A stretch of DNA of 64,000 nucleotides from JABDBE01 sp049585795 (GCA_049585795.1 JBAVAQ010000024.1:124001-188000), one strand, 5' to 3'. Shown: positions 27,701 through 35,652, counted from the stretch's first letter. Numbers and translations are program-made. The notes: generated by a model not told the origin, from the letters alone.

Positions 27701-29408
27701 CCAGCGTCATGTTCAGGCTGTCGAATTGATTGGTGCTGCCACAGGTGCCCGTGGTCAGATCGGTGTATCCGTTCAAGGCGCGGTAGATCCCGCCATCGTT
27801 GGCAAAGAACATCACGTCTTCGGTACCGTTGTTGACCAGAAATGCCACGGCGTGCTGCGCGGGATGAACTTCGGCAATGGAACTGCATCCGTAGGCGTGG
27901 GTGAGGTTCAGAAACGTGGCATCCGGCGGCGCTTGCGGCGCGTTCGGATTGCAAACTGGAAACCCGCTCGAGATTTCGCATTTGTAAAGGTTGATGGCGC
28001 CTGCGTACAGATCCGTAACACCGCTGTTGCCGTTGGGCACGGCGGCGAGTTCGAGATTGTAGCTTCCTTGTTCAGTTCCGCATCCAATCTCGTCGCCACA
28101 ATTGATAATGCCCGCGTCGCTGATCTGGGTCCAAGAACTGCCGCTGTTGGTCGATTCCCAGATGCCCTGATCGAAATCGTTTGCGTCCACGTACCAGACA
28201 TACATTTCGTTGCGGCCGGGAACGACGGCGATCTCGCCGCGGTAAATCGGACAGCTCGACGAACTGGGACTCGCCGGACATGCGGATCCGGTCAGCCCAC
28301 CACCGGGTTGATTGGCGAGGCGAGTCCAGTTGACGCCATCGGGTGACGAGTAAAAGCCGTGATAGCGCAATGCCGCAAAGAACAGGCCGTTTCCGTTATT
28401 GGCGCTGGCGTTGTAGACCACTGAGGTTGCGGAACCGGGAGCCGTAGCGGCACTGCCGTCGCTTACGCTTGCGAAGGTCCAGGAAAGTCCGCTGTCGCCC
28501 GAATAATAAAGTCCGAGATTCGCAGTCAGCGGATTTGCCAAGCCCTCGATGATTCCCTCGGACGCGCCTGCCGTGGCAGCGACGGCGATGTTTGGAGCGT
28601 TGCTGTTAAAGGCAATCTTGCTGAATCCCATGCCGGCGAAAGACCGTGTCTGGGTGCTGTCCTCCGTGATCAGGCTCCAGCTCGAGCCCGCGTCGGCGGA
28701 TCGCAGGATTCCCAAGCCATAATAAGAATCGGCTGAGCTGTTGGTCTCGCCCGTGCCCACCAGAATCACGCTGTTATTCGGATTGTTATTTCCCGGCTGA
28801 ATCGCGATTGCGCCCACAGCCAGCGTGGCTTGGTTGTCGGTCAGCGCAGTCCAGGTGACGCCTGACGAATCCTGGGTGACGGCTTGCGTGGCATTGGTGG
28901 ATTTCCAAACTCCGCCGTAGGCCCCGCCGATGTAAACCGTGCTGCCGGTGGGATCCGCTGGGTCGATTGCCACCGCAGTGGCTCGTCCGGAAACCCAGCC
29001 GTAGTTGTACTCCCCGACGCCGCTCGCGTCGGACGCCAACGGAGCCGGGCCGAGCGGAGTCCAAACCAGGGCAGCGGGCAATGCATCGCGCTGGAACTTC
29101 TGGGCCCTTGCTGGGCGCGCAGCCCGCATTTGCATCTTCTGCAGGTGAGCCCGATATCGCTGCGCCGCACCCGATTGACCGGGAGAGCTTCTTCCGCGCA
29201 GGAACCACTGCTCCTGTAAGGCTCGATGCCCGCGGCCGGCTACTTCAGATTCAGCACCAGGTTTCACCTCTTGTCCGTAAACGCTCACTGCGAACAACGC
29301 CAACAAGAACAGCACAAGCCCATGTTGGTGCGGGCATCTTCGGCCGTGCTTCCCAATCATGCTGCGCCACCCGACAAGACACCGCGCATCTGCAGATATT
29401 TTCCTCAT
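24783..29408 (-). CDS. Giant secreted beta-propeller (BNR/VPS10-like) protein with Ig-like repeats and a C-terminal TM-Cys module
   Basis: A 1541-residue exported protein. An N-terminal signal (HGLVLFLLALFAVSVYGQ, about 29-46) follows a long basic lead. From about 110 to 950 it has sialidase/VPS10-type propeller repeats, including SGRATAVAIDP, VYIGGAYGGVWKSTN, ILRSADAGSSW and SSDGVNWTRL-like blades with Asp-box patterns. From about 960 to 1460 come four or five Ig-like modules of about 110 residues, each with Pro-rich and CSxxP-type Cys signatures. Near the end an RTRRRRRRS stretch, a hydrophobic helix and ELACGGG (Cys1496) are followed by a Gly-rich linker and a last strand TYTMTVTGT to the C-terminus. 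No enzymatic residue set can be asserted; adhesion or glycan binding is likely. ATG 29408 overlaps the stop of the HTH gene (ATGA). Confidence 0.8.
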   Translation of the reverse strand: MRKISADARCLVGWRSMIGKHGRRCPHQHGLVLFLLALFAVSVYGQEVKPGAESEVAGRGHRALQEQWFLRGRSSPGQSGAAQRYRAHLQKMQMRAARPARAQKFQRDALPAALVWTPLGPAPLASDASGVGEYNYGWVSGRATAVAIDPADPTGSTVYIGGAYGGVWKSTNATQAVTQDSSGVTWTALTDNQATLAVGAIAIQPGNNNPNNSVILVGTGETNSSADSYYGLGILRSADAGSSWSLITEDSTQTRSFAGMGFSKIAFNSNAPNIAVAATAGASEGIIEGLANPLTANLGLYYSGDSGLSWTFASVSDGSAATAPGSATSVVYNASANNGNGLFFAALRYHGFYSSPDGVNWTRLANQPGGGLTGSACPASPSSSSCPIYRGEIAVVPGRNEMYVWYVDANDFDQGIWESTNSGSSWTQISDAGIINCGDEIGCGTEQGSYNLELAAVPNGNSGVTDLYAGAINLYKCEISSGFPVCNPNAPQAPPDATFLNLTHAYGCSSIAEVHPAQHAVAFLVNNGTEDVMFFANDGGIYRALNGYTDLTTGTCGSTNQFDSLNMTLGSMTQFISFSQSPSDASTILGGTQGNGSPGTQSTGSSWQNVNFGDGGYTQISPVNELLWFVSNPPDATSGVNIFSCASGINCHTQDFQNTPVVTSATVGGDTGPYYPPYILDPLNAEEMMVGTCRMWRGSTGGGAFTVLSHSFETGGDGICTGAEINLVRSLAAGVLDTSTGLSKVIYAGTDGDGPLIPTTPPGGHVWVSTNVAAGPSTWIDQTGSINPNNFPISGIAMDRSDHQGLTAYVSIMGFSSQTFPTSHVWQTTNGGFSWTDFTANLPNAPANAVLVDPGTVPTNGTLYVGTDVGVFSSSTSAPNWTEVGPAPGSGHAGYLPNVAVTALGMFIDEAGNKWLRASTYGRGVWQFLLTTIPDFSLSVSNTPLTVFVGQQPAEFNGSVFALDGYNFSVTMSCIAGSTPPPPTCSVAPGSIVPSELGTPFTVTASGTPQSYAFYVQGAGTDPDTLTHDSPVTLNVVDFNLTAPVPPAITVGPSSTSAPVSFQVTAQGPFDDTVNLSCGNLPSGATCNFYVDNQAVRSVNPTSSSPAKVMMTVSTTSSATGGTFPTAINGSVTNGPTKTQSLSLTITMDYALTITHPSLQAVVNSTVNFNGVLTSLNGYNSAVNLSCGQGAPPTCSAAPASVVPTTNGAAFIVTVGSGVCGTYDFDIVATGTDQQKTTHLFPVTFTATSYVQPGYTLEISNSPQTDAVNTPTIFNGSLQGTNCYSSPVNLSCGSNHPPSCTVSPRSLVPTVSPAPAAPFTVTVSSNAAQTYNFNIVGVGTDANKTTHAYLATFTSTGGGSGSGFAFTLTSNPDFESVPAGQPAIYDLNVTPTGGSFPNNVALAFSGNCPPLSTCALSSTQVIKGSGDTHVTFTITTTAPVIARLRPSARPFVNALWLSSPGLMVIFGGVERTRRRRRRSVLFFMLIVLGLFLELACGGGLQGNGTGGSGQNGTPPGTYTMTVTGTASSFPQQSAQVQLTVN

Positions 29409-29770
29409 GCCACCTGCGGTGGAAATAGCGAACCCGATTTGTCGGGTGCGATCTTTCCCAGCTTGACCAGACGCACAATGATCGAGGGCACACTTCGGTT
29501 ATGGGTCTTGGCAATGTCCTCAAAATTCATTCCTTTGCGCAGTTCCTCGCAGACCTGTTTATCCTCGGCTCGCGACCAGTATTGGCCTGCGCTAGCGGGC
29601 TTCTTGAGTTCCCGCTGTTCCTCTGCCACCAGCGCTGCCAGCGCCCGGTTCAACGCCATAACGACCTGGGGATTTTGGAAAATCGAGTCAACTTTAAGGG
29701 CGTCGCGGGTTTCCGGGTGCATTCCGTCCGCCAGCGCGCGAATCACCTTAATTGCTTCTTGAATGTCCAT
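29405..29770 (-). CDS. Small Myb/SANT-like helix-turn-helix protein
   Basis: A 121-residue cytosolic protein. The N-terminal half is a helical segment (EAIKVIRALADG, ALNRALAALVAEEQREL). The C-terminal half, YWSRAEDKQVCEELRKGM followed by FEDIAKTHNRSVPSIIVRLVKLGKI (about 64-108), has the pattern of a Trp-initiated Myb-like helix-turn-helix, as found at the ends of some bacterial helicases and in small DNA-binding proteins. A strong GGAGG site sits 7 bases before ATG 29770. Its stop overlaps the start of the 1541-residue secreted protein, so the pair is one operon. It may regulate that gene, or the link may be positional only; the DNA target is unknown. Confidence 0.75.
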   Translation of the reverse strand: MDIQEAIKVIRALADGMHPETRDALKVDSIFQNPQVVMALNRALAALVAEEQRELKKPASAGQYWSRAEDKQVCEELRKGMNFEDIAKTHNRSVPSIIVRLVKLGKIAPDKSGSLFPPQVA

Positions 29771-29923
29771 TGCACAACCTCCCGAGCCCGTATCCTAGCT
29801 GGCAGATCGAGCCCGCCCTTGTGATCAATGAACATTTCGTCCGGGGATGGCCCACAATGGAACTGGATGAACTTGCCTTTGGCTATACTGGCCTGTGTTT
29901 ATTGCCTGGTCTGATGGAGGCAA

Positions 29924-30598
29924 ATGGACTGGCAGGCGTTCTGGCTGACAATCCGCTTAGCGGTGCTGGTCGCCGCAGTGCTAGGAGTTCTGGGCCTGCC
30001 CATCGCTTACTGGATTGCGTATTCTCAGCGGCGCTGGAGGTTCTTGGTGGAAGCGTTGGTCGCGTTGCCGATCGTTCTGCCTCCTACCGTGCTGGGCTTC
30101 TACGTTCTGGTTGCGCTCGGCTCGCATAGTCCGTTCGGGCGCTGGTGGCAGGGAATTACGGGGCACACGCTGGCGTTTACTTTTGAAGGGCTGGTCATCG
30201 GTTCGATCATTTACAGCCTGCCCTTTGCGGTGCAGCCCTTCGCCGCGTCCTTCAAACTCGTCGATCAGCGATTGATCGCGGCCTCGGCAACCTTGGGAGC
30301 TACGAGGCTGCAAACGTTTTTCCGCGTCATCCTGCCACTTTCCCTGCCCGGACTGGTGACCGGAGTTGCCTTGAGTTTCGCTCACACCATGGGCGAATTC
30401 GGCGTGGTGTTGATGGTCGGGGGAAATATACCCGGCATCACCAAGACGGTTTCCATCGACATTTACGACAAGGTTCAGGCGCTTGACTACGCGGGAGCCA
30501 ATTACACTGCGCTGATGCTGCTGGCGATTTCTTTTGCGGCGCTTTCGCTGGTGTACGGCGTAAACCGGAAAGCAGGCATCGTGTGGCCGTGGAAATGA
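29924..30598 (+). CDS. modB: Molybdate ABC transporter permease
   Basis: A 224-residue inner-membrane permease with five hydrophobic helices. The ABC-permease coupling motif lies near residue 125 (GATRLQTFFRVILPLSLPG), where it meets the ATPase. Family features are VALPIVLPPTVLGFYVL near 40, MGEFGVVLMVGGNIPG near 150 and TKTVSIDIYD near 170, all typical of ModB. It imports molybdate (or tungstate) with ModC and a periplasmic ModA. GGAGG lies 6 bases before the ATG. modC follows after 85 bases, but no modA is found in the window, so the binding protein must be elsewhere or shared. Confidence 0.93.
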   Translation: MDWQAFWLTIRLAVLVAAVLGVLGLPIAYWIAYSQRRWRFLVEALVALPIVLPPTVLGFYVLVALGSHSPFGRWWQGITGHTLAFTFEGLVIGSIIYSLPFAVQPFAASFKLVDQRLIAASATLGATRLQTFFRVILPLSLPGLVTGVALSFAHTMGEFGVVLMVGGNIPGITKTVSIDIYDKVQALDYAGANYTALMLLAISFAALSLVYGVNRKAGIVWPWK

Positions 30599-30624
30599 GC
30601 CGGCGAAACAGGCCGCGAAGTCGA

Positions 30625-30665
30625 GTGTCTTCCTTTGTGAACTTTGGTGTCCTCAGTGGTTTAAG
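30625..30665. repeat. Degenerate CCTTTGTG...GTCCTCAGTGGTTTAA repeat
   Basis: The sequence gtgtcttcctttgtgaactttggtgtcctcagtggttta resembles the right arm of the inverted repeat at 278-292 (gtgtcctttgtggtta), with insertions. It lies in the 85-base gap between modB and modC and may be transcribed with them. Confidence 0.45.
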
Positions 30666-30683
30666 GTTTTCGAATTGAGCCGA

Positions 30684-31838
30684 ATGACAGCGCAAATGAC
30701 AAGTATGGGTGTTCCGGCGGACTCCGGTTTGCGGAATGTGCTCGCAATTCAGATCCGCAAACGCTTTTCCAACGCTGGGCGCGATTTCACCCTGGATGTT
30801 GGATTCAGCCTTGCTCCGGGAATCACGATCGTTTTCGGTCCGTCAGGTGCGGGGAAAACCACATTGCTGGACTGCATTGCGGGCTTGACCACGCCCGATT
30901 CGGGGAAGATCGCGGTCGGTGATCGCATTCTTTTCGACCACGCGCAGGAGACCAATCTTCCTGTCCCAAGCCGAAAAATCGGATACGTTTTTCAGGACCT
31001 TGCTCTTTTCCCACATCTTACGGTGGAGAAAAATGTCGAATACGGTCTCGCCAGTTTCGATCGAAACCAACGACGAAAAAAGAGCGATGCCATTCTCGAA
31101 TCTTTCCGGATTCCGCATCTGCGCGAACGCAAGCCCGCAGAGATTTCTGGCGGCGAGCGGCAAAGAGTAGCCTTGGCCCGCGCTCTGGTGACCGATCCAT
31201 GCGTTCTGCTGCTCGACGAACCGATGGCAGCGCTGGATGCGGCAACCAAGTCAAAGATCATCGACGACCTGCGCGCCTGGAATGCCGCCCACGGCATTCC
31301 GATTCTCTACGTCACGCACAACCGCGAAGAGGTCTTTGCCCTGGGCGACCGTGCGCTCGTGCTCGAAAATGGCCGCGTCATCGCCGACGGTACTCCGCAT
31401 GGAGTCATGGCCGCGCCGCGCCAGGAATCACTGGCGCAACTCATCGGCTTCGAGAACATCTTCCACGCAGTCGTGACTGGCACGCACGAAAATCGCGGCA
31501 CCATGACTTGCCGTATTGCCGACAGTAACGTGGAACTGGAAACCCCGTTGGTGCGGGCCGAGGTCGGCTCGAACCTGCTTATTGGAATTCGTGCCGGCGA
31601 CATCCTGCTGGCCACAGTTCAACCCGTTGGCTTGAGCGCCCGCAACATAATTCCCGGACACGTGCTTTCTATTGTGCAGCGCGATGTCATCGTGATTGTG
31701 CAGGTAAATTGCGGGGTGGAGATGGAAGTCCACCTCACTCTGGCCGCACGGGACTCTTTGGAACTCCGGCCAGGCCGCGACGTCTGGCTGATCGTGAAGA
31801 CCCACTCCTGCCATCTAATGGCGGCTAGTGGAAGGTAA
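30684..31838 (+). CDS. modC: Molybdate ABC transporter ATP-binding protein
   Basis: A 384-residue ATPase with Walker A GPSGAGKTT, a Q-loop in GYVFQDLALFPHLTV, the ABC signature SGGERQRVALARAL, Walker B LLLDEPMAALD and the switch histidine in YVTHNREE. The C-terminal 120 residues form a TOBE/Mop-like domain (IGIRAGDILLA, ARNIIPGHVLSI, VQVNCGVEMEVHLT), which binds molybdate for feedback in ModC proteins. It energises ModB. ATG 30684 is used; TTG 30675 and ATG 30696 are alternatives. It is the last gene of the modBC unit. Confidence 0.93.
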   Translation: MTAQMTSMGVPADSGLRNVLAIQIRKRFSNAGRDFTLDVGFSLAPGITIVFGPSGAGKTTLLDCIAGLTTPDSGKIAVGDRILFDHAQETNLPVPSRKIGYVFQDLALFPHLTVEKNVEYGLASFDRNQRRKKSDAILESFRIPHLRERKPAEISGGERQRVALARALVTDPCVLLLDEPMAALDAATKSKIIDDLRAWNAAHGIPILYVTHNREEVFALGDRALVLENGRVIADGTPHGVMAAPRQESLAQLIGFENIFHAVVTGTHENRGTMTCRIADSNVELETPLVRAEVGSNLLIGIRAGDILLATVQPVGLSARNIIPGHVLSIVQRDVIVIVQVNCGVEMEVHLTLAARDSLELRPGRDVWLIVKTHSCHLMAASGR

Positions 31839-31848
31839 ACGCGAAAGC

Positions 31849-31882
31849 TAACGTGCACGTTATAGCGCCGTTGTTACCAACG
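31849..31882. promoter_or_regulatory. Two adjacent palindromes after modC
   Basis: A 14-base perfect palindrome taacgtgcacgtta (31849-31862) and, 6 bases later, a cgttg-ttac-caacg hairpin (31869-31882). They lie between the modC stop codon and the lipoprotein gene. The first looks like an operator half-site pair; the second could help end modBC transcription, though no T-run follows. Confidence 0.4.
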
Positions 31883-32000
31883 TACTCTATCGTGGCCCGA
31901 ATCGGGCTGCTACGTTGACCCTGACCTCGCGGAGCGCCGCAAGAATCAAACCAAAAAATAAACAAGAATGCGGGCCTTTCCAAGGCTCAAACAGGGGATT

Positions 32001-33242
32001 ATGAACAATTGTCGAAGGCATGTAACACTCGCGTTTTTCTTGATTGTGGTAGCTTTTCTTTTTTCTTCGTGTGTGGGGACAACCGGAAGCAGTCCTTCCA
32101 CTCCAGCATCGACTTTAGTTAGCGGAGTCGTCGTGGACAATGGTCCGGCGCTGGTAAACGCCAACGTCGTTGTAGAAGATTCTCTCGGGGCACAGAAAAC
32201 CGCAACTACGGCTACGGACGGAAGCTACAGTGTCGATGTCTCGAGTTTAACCGCGCCGTTCGTCCTGACTGCGACCGGCAATATTGGCAGCACCGCGGTC
32301 ACTCTGGTGTCGGTGGAAGATGTGGTCACCGTTTCCGCGACCAACACCATCAACATCACGCCATGGACGACGGCCATTGCAGCAGCGCTGTCGACCACTG
32401 GGAAAGCGCAAGACCTCAATGCCATGGCTAACAAACAGACGATTGTATCTTCCCTCACCGCGGTCGATACTTACACCAAGACTTTGCTTGCGCCGACGCT
32501 GGTAGCGGCGGGATACACGGCCACTCAAGGGCCAATCGGCACAGCGTTTACTGTCAACGGCACCGGCTACGACTCGATTTATTCCAATCTCGTGGTCGGC
32601 ACTACGGCGACACACGCCGTGTTTATGGCCGACTTGACGGCTACTCCTTGCGGAACCGGGGAGTTAACCAACTGCGTCGCTTATTCGGACCCGGGGACGC
32701 AGACCGTCACCAACCCGAACATTTGTGGATCGGACATTGCCACAGGAGCGCCAATCCCTTGCGACTCGAACCTGGCCGTTACCGCGACACCGCCGTCCTG
32801 GCCGCAAATAACCATGAGCCAGGCCTATACCTTTGGTTGCGTCGGATGCATCTTCTGGGGGAATGCGGATAACTTCTCAACGACCCCAACCCAAACACCG
32901 CTGACCTTGACCGGCATTACCCCTGTGAGCGGTGGTAGCGGCGGGGGTGGTGGAGGCGGCGGGGGCGGTGGCACCGGTGGACCCTATTACTGGGACAACT
33001 GGACTTGTGGATCTTCTTCGCAGTGTGCCTCCCTCATGGGCGGATATACAGGCTCCACCGGTCCCATGTGTACCTTGAGTGATTGCACCGCATGGGGTAA
33101 TAAATTCATCCCTGGTGGCTATTCATGCTCGACCACTCCAATCTACACAGAAAGCACCGGCACGCCGGCTAATGGCGTGTGTGCCCAGAATGGTGTTGAT
33201 TTTCGTGAGAAGTTAAAAAGGTCAGCTCGAACACTCCAGTAA
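32001..33242 (+). CDS. Lipoprotein with a carboxypeptidase-regulatory-like domain and Gly-rich linker
   Basis: A 413-residue exported lipoprotein. The signal peptide ends in the lipobox FSSC (Cys24). Residues about 38-110 match a carboxypeptidase-regulatory-like (Ig/CNA-B type) fold: SGVVVDNGPALVNANVVVEDS, GSYSVDVSSL. A Thr/Ala-rich middle region follows, then a nearly pure Gly stretch (about 312-328) and a C-terminal region of about 80 residues with eight or so cysteines in pairs, probably a disulfide-rich surface module. The last residues are basic (REKLKRSARTLQ). No named family is recognised; a role in surface binding is likely. ATG 32001 has a GGGG site, and a terminator follows at 33305-33350. 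Confidence 0.75.
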   Translation: MNNCRRHVTLAFFLIVVAFLFSSCVGTTGSSPSTPASTLVSGVVVDNGPALVNANVVVEDSLGAQKTATTATDGSYSVDVSSLTAPFVLTATGNIGSTAVTLVSVEDVVTVSATNTINITPWTTAIAAALSTTGKAQDLNAMANKQTIVSSLTAVDTYTKTLLAPTLVAAGYTATQGPIGTAFTVNGTGYDSIYSNLVVGTTATHAVFMADLTATPCGTGELTNCVAYSDPGTQTVTNPNICGSDIATGAPIPCDSNLAVTATPPSWPQITMSQAYTFGCVGCIFWGNADNFSTTPTQTPLTLTGITPVSGGSGGGGGGGGGGGTGGPYYWDNWTCGSSSQCASLMGGYTGSTGPMCTLSDCTAWGNKFIPGGYSCSTTPIYTESTGTPANGVCAQNGVDFREKLKRSARTLQ

Positions 33243-33304
33243 CTCGAACACTCGGGTAACAAGGAGGGCCGAGCAGTCGTACTTTCGACCTCTAACAATT
33301 AGGG

Positions 33305-33350
33305 TGCCCCTTGACAGAGCAGTCGCTCTTATCGAGGGGCATTTTCTTTT
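33305..33350 (+). terminator. Rho-independent terminator after the lipoprotein gene
   Basis: The outer stem tgcccct/aggggca (33305-33311 with 33335-33341) encloses a smaller agagc/gctct hairpin and is followed by tttt-c-tttt (33342-33350). It ends transcription of the lipoprotein gene about 60 bases after its stop codon. Confidence 0.8.
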
Positions 33351-33468
33351 GTGTGTCAGCGGAATAGATTGATTGCTTTCCTGATGGGTACGGGCCTAGA
33401 CTTTCTGGTGTCGATGGAATACCGCCCAGCACTTTGGAGCGGGAATCCCCGCGGCGAGGTGAGTCAGG

Positions 33469-34575
33469 ATGGGTCGGTTCTTTCGCTGGTTTCTGGTGTT
33501 GCTTTTGCCGCTCGCCGCCGTATCCCAACAAAAACCCACGCCGCCGCAAAACACTGCCCCGCCCCAGCTCCAAACCCGGCCTGCCGCGCCCTCTCTTCCG
33601 CCGCCGGGCGGCACAGACCGGCAAATCACGCTCGACGTGCAGGTGACGGATAAATCTGGCGGCGCCGTGCGCGGACTGCAGAAACAAGATTTCACGCTTC
33701 TCGACGATAAACAGACGAAGAACATTCTCTCGTTTCGTGCCGTCGATGGCTCGACCGTCTCGACGATGGATCCGGTTGAAGTCGTTCTGGTCGTCGACGC
33801 GGTCAATGCGACCTTCCAGACCGTGAATTACGAACGAAATGAGATCAGGAAGTTCCTGCTGCAAAACGGCGGCAAGCTGTCGCAGCCCGTGTCGCTCATC
33901 GTCTTTACCGACGCGGGAACGAAGATCCAGGAAGGTTCCTCTCGCGACGGGAATGTTCTGGCCGCGCTTTATGACCAATACGAAACCGGACTGCGTTCCA
34001 TTAATCGGTCTCAAGGGTTCTACGGGGCAGCCGACCGTTTTGATCTCTCGCTCAAGACCTTGACTTCAGTGATCGACTACGAGGACAAACGGCCCGGCAG
34101 AAAGCTGATGATTTGGTTGAGTCCCGGATGGCCTTTGCTTGAGGGACCGAACGTTCAACTTTCCACTAAAGACGAGCAGCGGCTTTTCAACGCAATCGTG
34201 GCCGCTTCGACCGGGCTCAGGCAGGCCCGGATAACCTTGTATAGCGTTGATCCGCTCGGTCTGACGGACGCCGCCAGCATTCGGGTTTCGTTCTATGAGG
34301 AATTTTTGAAAGGCGTGGCCATTCCTCGGCAGGTGCAGCCCGGCGATTTGGGATTGCAAGTACTGGTAGTTCAGAGCGGTGGGCGCGTTTTGAATTCAAG
34401 CAACGACCTTACCACCGAGCTCGCGCATTGCGCCGCGGATGCCGATGCTTTTTATGTCCTCTCGTTCGAAGCCGCACGGGCCGACCAGGCGAACGAATAC
34501 CACTCGATTACGGTCAAGATGGACAAGCCTGGGATTGCGGCCCGAACCCGCACGGGTTACTACGCGCAACCGTGA
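33469..34575 (+). CDS. VWFA-related acidobacterial protein (exported)
   Basis: A 368-residue exported protein. A signal peptide (RFFRWFLVLLLPLAAVSQQ) and a Pro/Gln-rich stretch are followed by the VWFA-related acidobacterial domain from about residue 48. Seen are LDVQVTDKSGGAVRGLQKQDFTLLDD, the strand VVLVVDAVNATFQ where a classical VWA has its MIDAS DxSxS, and KLMIWLSPG. The MIDAS is incomplete (Asp-Ala-Val instead of Asp-x-Ser), so metal binding is doubtful. The C-terminal YHSITVKMDKPG and ARTRTGYYA close the domain as in the family. The family is expanded in Acidobacteria and of unknown function. The gene lies just before the EPS locus on the same strand, separated by a 434-base spacer. 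Confidence 0.85.
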   Translation: MGRFFRWFLVLLLPLAAVSQQKPTPPQNTAPPQLQTRPAAPSLPPPGGTDRQITLDVQVTDKSGGAVRGLQKQDFTLLDDKQTKNILSFRAVDGSTVSTMDPVEVVLVVDAVNATFQTVNYERNEIRKFLLQNGGKLSQPVSLIVFTDAGTKIQEGSSRDGNVLAALYDQYETGLRSINRSQGFYGAADRFDLSLKTLTSVIDYEDKRPGRKLMIWLSPGWPLLEGPNVQLSTKDEQRLFNAIVAASTGLRQARITLYSVDPLGLTDAASIRVSFYEEFLKGVAIPRQVQPGDLGLQVLVVQSGGRVLNSSNDLTTELAHCAADADAFYVLSFEAARADQANEYHSITVKMDKPGIAARTRTGYYAQP

Positions 34576-35009
34576 ACCGCCGAGCTTTTCGCTCCTCCTA
34601 CAATCTTTTCCACTCCCTCGCAAGGAGCACCCACAGAGATTTGCACAGGAATTGAGAGCAAGGACTATCTTTTTGGTTCGGTGCGGGCGCGGTTTGCGGT
34701 AGGGTAAGGCAATACAAAAAATCAGGGATTCCCGTTTTGGCAGTTCTAAGTTGCTGAAAGCAGGGGCTAGTGTATTTGCTGGGTTCCGATGCCTTATCAG
34801 GCGTAGAGAAGCGGACAAACTGTGCTCCATAATAAGGTTCGACAAAACAGACGGCGTCAAGAGAAGCGTGGAACGCTTATTTTGTAGTGGCTTGATATCT
34901 AGGAGGGACTTTACTTCGGGCTGAGTCAGGTTTCTCAGGGCTCAATTCGGCATAGCGAAAGCTGTGGCTTCCCGATGAATTTATGGATCCAGCTCTGACA
35001 CGAGAACGG
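34576..35009 (+). promoter_or_regulatory. Leader region of the EPS locus
   Basis: A 434-base spacer without a gene. It should hold the main promoter of the EPS operon. At 34864-34884 there is a terminator-like hairpin aagcgt-gga-acgctt followed by attttg, which may end the preceding gene or act as an attenuator. An AGGAGGG sequence at 34901-34907 is not followed by a good start codon. I find no clear -35/-10 pair, no sigma-54 site and no recognisable riboswitch. Confidence 0.4.
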
Positions 35010-35642
35010 ATGAAAGCGACGATCGTCATCGCAGCGGCGCTGCTGCTTGGGTTCGCGAACACGCCGATGGCGGCACAAAACGCTGCGCCGGGAAAAGAAA
35101 AGTCTGCCGCTGATTCGTCCGCCAGCCCGGCGCCGTCCCCACAACCCATGTCTGCGGCTGGGCCCGGCTACTTGATCGGCGCGGATGATGTGTTGTTGGT
35201 CTCGGTGTGGAAGGAGCCGGATCTCACCATTACGCTGCCGGTTCGTCCCGACGGGGATATTTCGATGCCCTTGCTGAATGACGTGCCCGCTGCGGGACTT
35301 TCGCCCACGCAACTGGCGGCTTCGATTACCGAGAAGCTGAAGAAGTTTGTCGCTGATCCGCGAGTGACCGTCATCGTTACCCAGATCAACAGCCAGAAAG
35401 TTTATGTTACGGGAGAGGTACTGCACACGGGAGCGATTCAGCTGCTGCCGAACATGACTGTGCTGCAGGCATTGGCCGACGCGGGTTTCACGCAATTCGC
35501 AAACACCAAGGGCATTTATGTGCTGCGCATGGAAAGCGGACGGCAGCAGAAGATCCCGGTAAATTACAAGCGCTTAGTCAAAGGCCAGGCCATCGACCAG
35601 AACATTATCCTCAAGCCAGGAGACACGATTGTTGTCCCGTGA
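35010..35642 (+). CDS. Polysaccharide export protein (Wza/SLBB type, XrtA-associated)
   Basis: A 210-residue exported protein. After the signal peptide (ATIVIAAALLLGFANTPMAAQ) it has the polysaccharide-export domain (about 55-135; YLIGADDVLLVSVWKEPDLT, VRPDGDISMPLLNDVPAAG, VTVIVTQINSQKVYVTGEV) and one SLBB domain (HTGAIQLLPNMTVLQALADAGG-like, ending LKPGDTIVVP). There is no lipobox, and only one SLBB is present, as in the short Wza-like proteins of XrtA loci. It forms the periplasmic part of the EPS exit channel. The ATG at 35010 is chosen; ATG 34983 is nine codons upstream. It is the first gene of the locus. Confidence 0.9.
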   Translation: MKATIVIAAALLLGFANTPMAAQNAAPGKEKSAADSSASPAPSPQPMSAAGPGYLIGADDVLLVSVWKEPDLTITLPVRPDGDISMPLLNDVPAAGLSPTQLAASITEKLKKFVADPRVTVIVTQINSQKVYVTGEVLHTGAIQLLPNMTVLQALADAGFTQFANTKGIYVLRMESGRQQKIPVNYKRLVKGQAIDQNIILKPGDTIVVP

Positions 35643-35652
35643 GGAACCTGCG

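Noticed and set aside
26733..28346. 537-codon open frame on + opposite the giant secreted protein
   Set aside because: It is the antisense of a GC-rich coding region, with Arg/Gly/Val-rich composition and no domain. The - strand frame has clear Asp-box and Ig repeats.
34396..34860. 154-codon open frame on - spanning the end of the VWFA-related gene
   Set aside because: It overlaps a supported gene by 180 bases and has no start signal or motif.
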